Origin: Corynebacterium capitovis DSM 44611
GTDB lineage: Bacteria > Actinomycetota > Actinomycetes > Mycobacteriales > Mycobacteriaceae
Direction of reading: 5' to 3'
Assembly: GCF_030440535.1 (NCBI RefSeq)
Contig: NZ_CP047117.1
Span: 1,240,001-1,304,000, forward strand
Length of the DNA: 64,000 nt
Under the pieces are notes generated by a model. That model ran no database searches. It worked only from the letters and a program-made list of their open reading frames with translations, and was not told the origin of the DNA. The translations under genes and the position numbers were made by a program. Positions within the stretch are counted from its first letter, which is position 1. Each line of letters opens with the position of its first letter. Of the stretch, positions 55,251 through 64,000 are shown one piece after another.

Positions 55251-56282
55251 CTAGCCGAACATGGTCCGCGCGGTGCGGTAGCGGTTTTCGGGGACTTTCT
55301 TGAGGTGGGCGACTGCGTCGTCAAGCGGGACTAGCTCGATGTTCTCCCCGTGGAGGGCGACGCACGTGTCGAAGTTGCCCTCATGTGCCGCGCGGGCGGC
55401 ATGGACCCCGTAGCGCGTGGCCAGGACCCGGTCATACGCGGTGGGTGTGCCGCCACGCTGGATGTGGCCGAGGACGGTCGTGCGGACGTCGTACCCCAGG
55501 CGCTTTTTGATCTCACCCGCGATGATCTGGCCCATCCCGGCGAACGTGGCGTGACCGAATTCGTCTTCCCCGCCGAGACCGACGTCCATCGTCCCCTCGC
55601 GGGGCAGGGCGCCCTCGGCGACAACGATGATGCCGTACTTCTCACCCATTTGGAAGCGACGTTCCATCGCCTTGCAGATGTCCTCGATGTCGAAGGGTTC
55701 TTCAGGGATCACGGTGTAGTGAGCGCCACCCGCCATTCCGGCGTGCAGGGCGATCCAGCCGACGTGCCGCCCCATCACCTCGACAATGAGGATTCGGTTG
55801 TGGGATTCCGCGGTGGTGTGCAGGCGATCGATCGCGTCCGTCGCAACCGACACAGCGGTGTCGAAGCCGAAGGTGTAGTCGGTTGCGGCGACGTCGTTGT
55901 CAATGGTCTTGGGCACACCGATAACGTTGATCCCGTTGTCCGAGAGCCACTTTGCACCTTTCAATGTGCCTTCGCCGCCGATCGCAATGAGCGCGTCCAC
56001 CCCGGCGTCGCTCAGGTTCGCCTTGATCGTGTCCAGCCCTGCCTTGAACTTGTCAGGGTGCAATCGGCCGGTGCCGAGGATCGTACCACCGCGCAGGAGG
56101 ATGGAATCGATGTACGCGTCGTCGTAAAGATCGATCCGGCGGTCCTCCATGAGGCCCACCCAGCCGTCCAAATAACCGACGACTGTGGAACCGTATCCCG
56201 CGCTGGCAGTGCGCACGATGCCACGGATGACGGCGTTCAGGCCTGGGCAATCCCCCCCGGAGGTCAGTGTCGCAAGTCGCAT
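55251..56282 (-). CDS. pfkA: 6-phosphofructokinase
   Basis: PfkA makes fructose 1,6-bisphosphate, the committed glycolytic step. The 343-residue protein has [27 protein letters not shown] (Gly at the ATP/PPi-discriminating position), [20 protein letters not shown] and [13 protein letters not shown]. The combination of GGEGT and KTIDND is that of the actinobacterial ATP-utilising group related to PPi-dependent enzymes. TAGGCT (56290-56295) ends seven bases before the ATG, a leaderless start. Confidence 0.96.
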   Translation of the reverse strand: MRLATLTSGGDCPGLNAVIRGIVRTASAGYGSTVVGYLDGWVGLMEDRRIDLYDDAYIDSILLRGGTILGTGRLHPDKFKAGLDTIKANLSDAGVDALIAIGGEGTLKGAKWLSDNGINVIGVPKTIDNDVAATDYTFGFDTAVSVATDAIDRLHTTAESHNRILIVEVMGRHVGWIALHAGMAGGAHYTVIPEEPFDIEDICKAMERRFQMGEKYGIIVVAEGALPREGTMDVGLGGEDEFGHATFAGMGQIIAGEIKKRLGYDVRTTVLGHIQRGGTPTAYDRVLATRYGVHAARAAHEGNFDTCVALHGENIELVPLDDAVAHLKKVPENRYRTARTMFG

Positions 56283-56359
56283 GCGTCCCAGCCTAGCGTC
56301 TCGCCGAAACGCGCGCCTCCGGGCTTGGGACCCCTCAACGCTGGGTCTAGGCGCTGGGT

Positions 56360-57850
56360 CTAGGCGCGGCTAGCTTCGAAGGCGGCGCCGACCCGGTAGA
56401 GGCGGTCGTCCTCGAATGCCGGCGCGATGAGCTGCAGACCCACCGGCAGGCCCGTGTCGGGGGCCATGCCGGCGGGCACCGACATGCCCGGCAGGCCCGC
56501 GAGGTTGAGCGGGAGGGTGAAGAGGTCGAAGTTGTACATCGCCAAGGGGTCGTCGACCTTCTCGCCCAGCTTAAACGCCGTCGTAGGCACGGCGGGGCCG
56601 GCGATCACGTCGACCTCCTCGAACGCGCGGCGGAAATCCTGCGCGATGAGCGTGCGCACCCGCTGCGCCTGCAGGTAGTAGGCGTCGAAGTACCCCACCG
56701 AGAGCGCGTAGGTGCCCAGGAGGATGCGGCGCTTGACCTCCGCGCCGAATCCGGCGCCACGGGTCAGGGCCATCACCTCCTCGGCGGAACGCTTCCCGTC
56801 ATCGCCCACGCGCAGCCCGTAGCGCATGCCGTCGTAACGAGCGAGGTTCGAGGACACTTCAGACATTTGGATGATGTAGTACGCACCCATCGCGTGGGCG
56901 AAGGAGGGGCAGTCGACGTCGACAAGCGTGGCGCCCTGACGCTCAAGCTGCGCGTAAGCCTTGGTGACGACGTCCGCCACCCCCGGCTGCGTGCCCGGGC
57001 TGTCAAACTGCTTCACGCGGCCGACCTTGACGCCCGTGAGGTCGCCCGATGCGCCCTCGCGGGCGGCAGTAACCACAGCAGCGGCCGGCTGGTCAACGGA
57101 GGTCGCGTCAAACTCGTCGTACCCGGCAATGACCTCATGCAGCAACGCCGTGTCGAGTACGGTGTTCGCGCACGGGCCCACCTGGTCAAGCGAGGAGGCA
57201 CAGGCGATAACACCATAGCGAGACACCCCGCCGTACGTCGGCTTCACGCCCACTGTCCCCGTCAGGGACGCGGGCTGGCGGATCGACCCGCCCGTGTCCG
57301 TCCCGATGCCCAGGGGGGCTTGGCCTGCCGCGAGCGCGGCAGCAGTTCCACCGCCGGATCCGCCCGGCACGCGGGTGAGGTCGTGCGGGTTCTTCGTCGA
57401 CGTGTAGGCGGAGTTCTCCGTGGACGACCCCATCGCGAACTCATCCAGGTTGGTCTTGCCCAGAATCGGGATGCCAGCATCGCGTAGTCGCTTGACGACG
57501 GTCGCATCGTAGGGGCTGACGTACCCCTCCAGAATCTTCGACGCCGCGGTCGTCGGCGCGTCCGTCGTCACCAGCAGGTCCTTGAGCGCCAGCGGGACCC
57601 CAGCGAGAGCCGATGCCGGCTCATCCCCCCGCGCGACCTGCTCGTCGACCTTGTCCGCCGCGGCCAGCGCCTCCTCCGCTCCGACGTGGAGGAACGCGCC
57701 CAGCTCGCCGTCCGTCTCGGCGATCCTGTCCAAAAACGCCTGGGTGACCTCGCGCGAGCTCACCTCACCGTCCTGGATCTTGCGAGCCAGAACGTGGGCG
57801 GGCTTCCCGACCAGGCCCTGCGTGGGAATCGTGTACCTATTCTGCGCCAT
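56360..57850 (-). CDS. gatA: Asp-tRNA(Asn)/Glu-tRNA(Gln) amidotransferase subunit A
   Basis: GatA hydrolyses glutamine or asparagine to supply ammonia for tRNA-dependent amidation. The 496-residue amidase-signature protein has the Ser-cisSer-Lys triad: lysine in [10 protein letters not shown], the loop [17 protein letters not shown], and the nucleophile region [14 protein letters not shown]. It lies two bases after gatC, forming the gatC-gatA pair. With GatB it amidates Glu-tRNA-Gln made by GltX. Confidence 0.97.
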   Translation of the reverse strand: MAQNRYTIPTQGLVGKPAHVLARKIQDGEVSSREVTQAFLDRIAETDGELGAFLHVGAEEALAAADKVDEQVARGDEPASALAGVPLALKDLLVTTDAPTTAASKILEGYVSPYDATVVKRLRDAGIPILGKTNLDEFAMGSSTENSAYTSTKNPHDLTRVPGGSGGGTAAALAAGQAPLGIGTDTGGSIRQPASLTGTVGVKPTYGGVSRYGVIACASSLDQVGPCANTVLDTALLHEVIAGYDEFDATSVDQPAAAVVTAAREGASGDLTGVKVGRVKQFDSPGTQPGVADVVTKAYAQLERQGATLVDVDCPSFAHAMGAYYIIQMSEVSSNLARYDGMRYGLRVGDDGKRSAEEVMALTRGAGFGAEVKRRILLGTYALSVGYFDAYYLQAQRVRTLIAQDFRRAFEEVDVIAGPAVPTTAFKLGEKVDDPLAMYNFDLFTLPLNLAGLPGMSVPAGMAPDTGLPVGLQLIAPAFEDDRLYRVGAAFEASRA

Positions 57851-57852
57851 AT

Positions 57853-58152
57853 TTATTCACCTTCCCCGAGGATTTGCGGGACCACGAAACGCTGCTCATC
57901 GACTTCCGGGGCCTGGTCCAGCGCCTGCTCCTGCGACAGGGTCTCCCGCAGGACGTCGGCACGCATACCCGCGTCGATCGAGTGTGGGTGACTCATCGGA
58001 GCGACGCCCTGCGTGTCGACCTCTTGCACGGCAGATACGGCGCTGACGATTGTGTCGAGCTGGTCAGCGATGTGGTCGAGCTCCTCCTCGCTCATGCGGA
58101 TCCGGGCGAGACGGGCGATGTGGGACACCTCATCGCGTGAGATCTCAGACAA
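57853..58152 (-). CDS. gatC: Asp-tRNA(Asn)/Glu-tRNA(Gln) amidotransferase subunit C
   Basis: A 99-residue helical subunit that wraps GatA and GatB together. Conserved parts are [16 protein letters not shown] and the C-terminal NFRxD-like region, here [16 protein letters not shown]. The start codon is TTG (58152) with GGATTTG nearby; an internal GTG at the eighth or ninth codon is an alternative. TAGATT upstream (about 58161-58166) may be the -10. Its stop lies two bases before gatA. Confidence 0.92.
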   Translation of the reverse strand: MSEISRDEVSHIARLARIRMSEEELDHIADQLDTIVSAVSAVQEVDTQGVAPMSHPHSIDAGMRADVLRETLSQEQALDQAPEVDEQRFVVPQILGEGE

Positions 58153-58265
58153 AGCAAATCCAATCTATACGGGGGTGGAAAACGCTCCTCATCTTACGTC
58201 ACGCAGGCACATGGGCCCGCACGGGATAAGGCAATCCTGAGTTTCAGGCTGATATAAAAGAAGCC

Positions 58266-58931
58266 ATGTCGTATCTGATCCGTGTCTCCCTCCCCGACAC
58301 ACCAGGAAGCCTCGGCGAGCTGGCCGAGGCTTTCGGCATGATCGACGCCGACATCCGCTCCGTGGACATCGTCGAGACAACCACGGACGGATTCGTCACA
58401 GACGACATCGTGGTCGAGCTGCCTACGGGCACTCTTGTCGACGCCCTCATCACCGCAGCGGGTTCCCTCGACGGCGTCGAGGTCGACTCCATCCGTCCAT
58501 TCACCGGGCGCGTCGACCGCCGTGGCCAGATCGAAATGCTCGCCCGCATCGCGCAAGTAACCCACGACGTCGCCGCCGCCGCCGCAGAACTCGTCGCCGT
58601 CTTGCCTCAGGCCATGACGTCGTCCTGGGCCGTCGTGGTGCGCGAAACCGGCGCGGGGCTCGTGCGCGTCACCGGATCCCAGGCCGCCCCGGAGGACGAC
58701 GGCTCGACGCCCACGCTTGTCGACGTCACCAGCGCGCGCATCCTCCACCCCGAAACAGACACCTGGGTCCCGGAGGCGTGGTGGATCCTGGACACAACCC
58801 TCGCAATCTCCCCGCTGACCGGCACGGACCTCGTCCTCGTCATCGGGCGCATCGGCGGTCCCGACTTCCTCGCATCAGAGGTGTCGCAGATCAGCGACCT
58901 GGGCCACATCATCGGCGCCATGCTGCGCTAG
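58266..58931 (+). CDS. ACT-domain regulatory protein
   Basis: A 221-residue soluble protein. The N-terminal ACT domain (SYLIRVSLPDTPGSLGELAEA) is a small-ligand, usually amino-acid-binding fold; the C-terminal part (about 100-221) is of unknown type with a long beta-rich look. It is divergent from gatC, as in other corynebacteria. TATAAA (58253-58258) ends seven bases before the ATG, so the mRNA may be leaderless. The ligand and target are unknown. Confidence 0.75.
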   Translation: MSYLIRVSLPDTPGSLGELAEAFGMIDADIRSVDIVETTTDGFVTDDIVVELPTGTLVDALITAAGSLDGVEVDSIRPFTGRVDRRGQIEMLARIAQVTHDVAAAAAELVAVLPQAMTSSWAVVVRETGAGLVRVTGSQAAPEDDGSTPTLVDVTSARILHPETDTWVPEAWWILDTTLAISPLTGTDLVLVIGRIGGPDFLASEVSQISDLGHIIGAMLR

Positions 58932-58961
58932 CCTCCCTCCCCGCCGAGGCCGGCGCGGGGG

Positions 58962-62526
<3,565 letters not shown>

Positions 62527-62536
62527 GGCTCGTTCC

Positions 62537-63616
62537 TCACGCTGTCGCGTTGATCGTGCCCGACCCGATGACGATGTCTCCAAGACCATCCGGGTCCGGG
62601 AGGTAGAGCACGGCCGCCTGGCCCGTCGCGACACCCTCGAGGGGGCGGCCCAGCTCCAGTGTCATCTCATCCCCGGCAATGTCTACGAGGCAGGGGACGA
62701 CGCCACCGTGGGCGCGGACCTGAACGAGCGCCCGAAACGCCCCAGTCATCTCGGGGTGGAGGACCTTCAACCTGTCCGCACGTATCACGCTCACCTGCAA
62801 CGCCTCGCGGGGGCCGACCGTGACAACTCCCGTTGCCGCGTCGATGCCAGTGACGTAACGCGGCTTTCCGTCAGCAGCCGGTACACGCAGGTCGAGGCCG
62901 CGCCGCTGCCCAATGGTGTACTGGAACGCCCCGTCGTGCACCTTAAGCTCCGTGCCGTCCTGGTCTCTGATTATGCCGGGGCGCATGCCGATGCTGGACC
63001 CCAGGAACGCCTGGGTGTTGCCGTCGGGAATAAAGCAAATGTCGTAGGAATCGGGCTTGGTCGCCGTGGCGAAACCGTGGCGAGCCGCTTCCTCGCGAAT
63101 CTGGGGCTTTTCCGTGTCCCCCACGGGGAAGATGCAGTGGTCGAGCTCGCTACGGGTGAGCACACCCAGCACGTAGGACTGGTCCTTAAGCGGGTCGGCG
63201 GAACGGCGCAGGTTCCCGTCGGAATCTACAACGGCATAGTGGCCGGTGGCGACGGCGTCGAAGCCCAGAGCAAGCGCCCTGTCCAGCAGCGCCGCGAACT
63301 TGATCTTCTCGTTGCAGCGCAGGCACGGGTTCGGTGTCTCTCCGTGCTCGTAGGACCAGACGAAGTTGTCGATGACCTCTTCTTTGAACCGGTCGGAGAA
63401 GTCCCACACGTAAAAGGGGATGCCGAGCTTGTCGCAAACGCGACGAGCGTCCGCAGAGTCTTCGAGCGAGCAGCAACCCCGGGCAGATTCGCGCGTTGCC
63501 TGGGGATCACGCGACAGCGCCAGGTGCACCCCCACGACGTCGTGGCCCGCCTCGACCAAACGGGCCGCCGCGACCGAGCTGTCCACTCCTCCGCTCATTG
63601 CCACCAGTACCCGCAT
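62537..63616 (-). CDS. mnmA: tRNA-specific 2-thiouridylase MnmA
   Basis: MnmA adds sulfur to U34 of tRNA-Lys, -Glu and -Gln. The 359-residue protein has the PP-loop [12 protein letters not shown], the catalytic cysteine in [18 protein letters not shown], and the second cysteine in [10 protein letters not shown]; the C-terminal beta-barrel follows. Start ATG 63616 is chosen because TACACT (63625-63630) ends eight bases before it; the upstream frame is unrelated. It is followed by the MetE-like gene and then ligA. Confidence 0.96.
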   Translation of the reverse strand: MRVLVAMSGGVDSSVAAARLVEAGHDVVGVHLALSRDPQATRESARGCCSLEDSADARRVCDKLGIPFYVWDFSDRFKEEVIDNFVWSYEHGETPNPCLRCNEKIKFAALLDRALALGFDAVATGHYAVVDSDGNLRRSADPLKDQSYVLGVLTRSELDHCIFPVGDTEKPQIREEAARHGFATATKPDSYDICFIPDGNTQAFLGSSIGMRPGIIRDQDGTELKVHDGAFQYTIGQRRGLDLRVPAADGKPRYVTGIDAATGVVTVGPREALQVSVIRADRLKVLHPEMTGAFRALVQVRAHGGVVPCLVDIAGDEMTLELGRPLEGVATGQAAVLYLPDPDGLGDIVIGSGTINATA

Positions 63617-63624
63617 GGGGCAGG

Positions 63625-63634
63625 AGTGTACTCT
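63625..63634. promoter_or_regulatory. Overlapping leaderless promoters of mnmA and the spermidine-synthase-like gene
   Basis: TACACT on the minus strand (63625-63630) and TACTCT on the plus strand (63629-63634) overlap by two bases. Each ends eight bases before its start codon (63616 and 63643). Confidence 0.55.
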
Positions 63635-63642
63635 CGCAGCCC

Positions 63643-64000
63643 GTGGCCTCACAAAGCGAGAGTTTCGAGATTGAGACGGGCACCGCCGAGCTTGTCGACG
63701 AGCCGGACGGGTCGCAACTGCTGCTCGTCAACGGGGTGCCCAGTTCCCACGTCACCCCCGGGGACCCGCTGCGGCTTGAGTTTCCCTACATGCGGTGGAT
63801 CGCGCACTACCTAGACCACTACGTCAACCACTACCCTGGGTGGGACCGGCCCCGCCTGACCCACCTCGGCGGTGGCGCCTGCAGCTTGCCGCGCTACTTC
63901 GCCCGCGCGTGGCCGAGCTCGCGTAACACCGTCGTGGAGATCGATGCGCAGCTCGCCCGGCTCGCCCGGGAGCTGTTCGACGTACCCCGCGCGCCCGCGG
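63643..64000 (+). CDS. Spermidine-synthase-like methyltransferase-fold protein, N-terminal part (cut by window end)
   Basis: From GTG 63643 an open frame runs to the right edge (119 codons). After [15 protein letters not shown] and the strand [11 protein letters not shown] it shows [10 protein letters not shown] and the Rossmann-type glycine motif [16 protein letters not shown], followed by [16 protein letters not shown], where the acid binds the ribose of SAM-like cofactors. This is the spermidine-synthase-related fold; substrate is not predictable. The gene is leaderless if read from TACTCT (63629-63634). Confidence 0.82.
   Translation, partial: MASQSESFEIETGTAELVDEPDGSQLLLVNGVPSSHVTPGDPLRLEFPYMRWIAHYLDHYVNHYPGWDRPRLTHLGGGACSLPRYFARAWPSSRNTVVEIDAQLARLARELFDVPRAPA

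Overview
The window is a high-GC chromosomal segment of a Corynebacterium. The gene order (mnmA, a MetE-like gene, ligA, gatC-gatA, pfkA, gatB, ilvD, mscCG, ilvB-ilvN-ilvC, serA, leuB, odx-like, gltX, then ltbR/leuC-leuD, gpsA-ddl, thiL-ung, a DAK2 gene, recG, rsmD, coaD) follows, in inverted orientation, the arrangement I know from Corynebacterium glutamicum. The MscCG-type channel with a fourth transmembrane segment and an ltbR-leuCD divergon are corynebacterial hallmarks. Many genes have no Shine-Dalgarno sequence. Instead a TANNNT -10 hexamer ends 6-8 bases before the start codon, the signature of leaderless transcripts.

Region by region: 1-2 kb holds the end of a polar amino-acid ABC transporter. 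1.2-11.3 kb is a long block on the minus strand of DNA repair, cofactor and cell-envelope genes (TauE-like exporter, coaD, rsmD, recG, DAK2 protein, ung, thiL, ddl, gpsA), interrupted by a plus-strand DUF3515 gene. 11.4-15.2 kb has mutT1, leuD-leuC and ltbR. 15.2-18.9 kb is an accessory two-gene operon: a SbnA-like PLP synthase translationally coupled to a 914-residue fusion of an FAD/NAD(P)-binding domain with a type III PLP decarboxylase, probably a siderophore or amine precursor route. 19.0-21.1 kb is a secreted/membrane trio (DUF6230, DUF6114, secreted protein).

21.1-25.5 kb is a tRNA-associated graveyard: two tRNA-Glu genes inside identical 97-bp repeats, a tRNA-Gln, an intact chrA-type transporter, panD, and remnants of phzF, a PepSY membrane protein and a kdpD-kdpE sensor pair. 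25.6-31.6 kb carries gltX, an isochorismate synthase, an FAH-family (Odx-like) enzyme, a DnaQ-like exonuclease and a cNMP/CBS/nucleotidyltransferase protein. 31.6-39.5 kb carries leuB and serA flanked by two related lipoproteins, a lone DUF262 protein and a CDF transporter. 39.7-48.8 kb is the branched-chain amino-acid block: ilvB-ilvN-ilvC with a leader-peptide attenuator, mscCG divergent from it, and ilvD. 48.8-64 kb carries DoxX, a glutathionyl-hydroquinone-reductase-like protein, a YkvI-like permease, the gatCAB amidotransferase genes, pfkA, a decayed bile-acid-type transporter, ligA, an exonuclease, a MetE-like gene, mnmA and the start of a spermidine-synthase-like gene.

Together the core genes serve leucine, valine, isoleucine and serine synthesis, aminoacyl-tRNA supply (GltX, GatCAB and tRNA-Glu/Gln lie in one window), and DNA maintenance. 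No CRISPR array, prophage, transposase or rRNA was seen.
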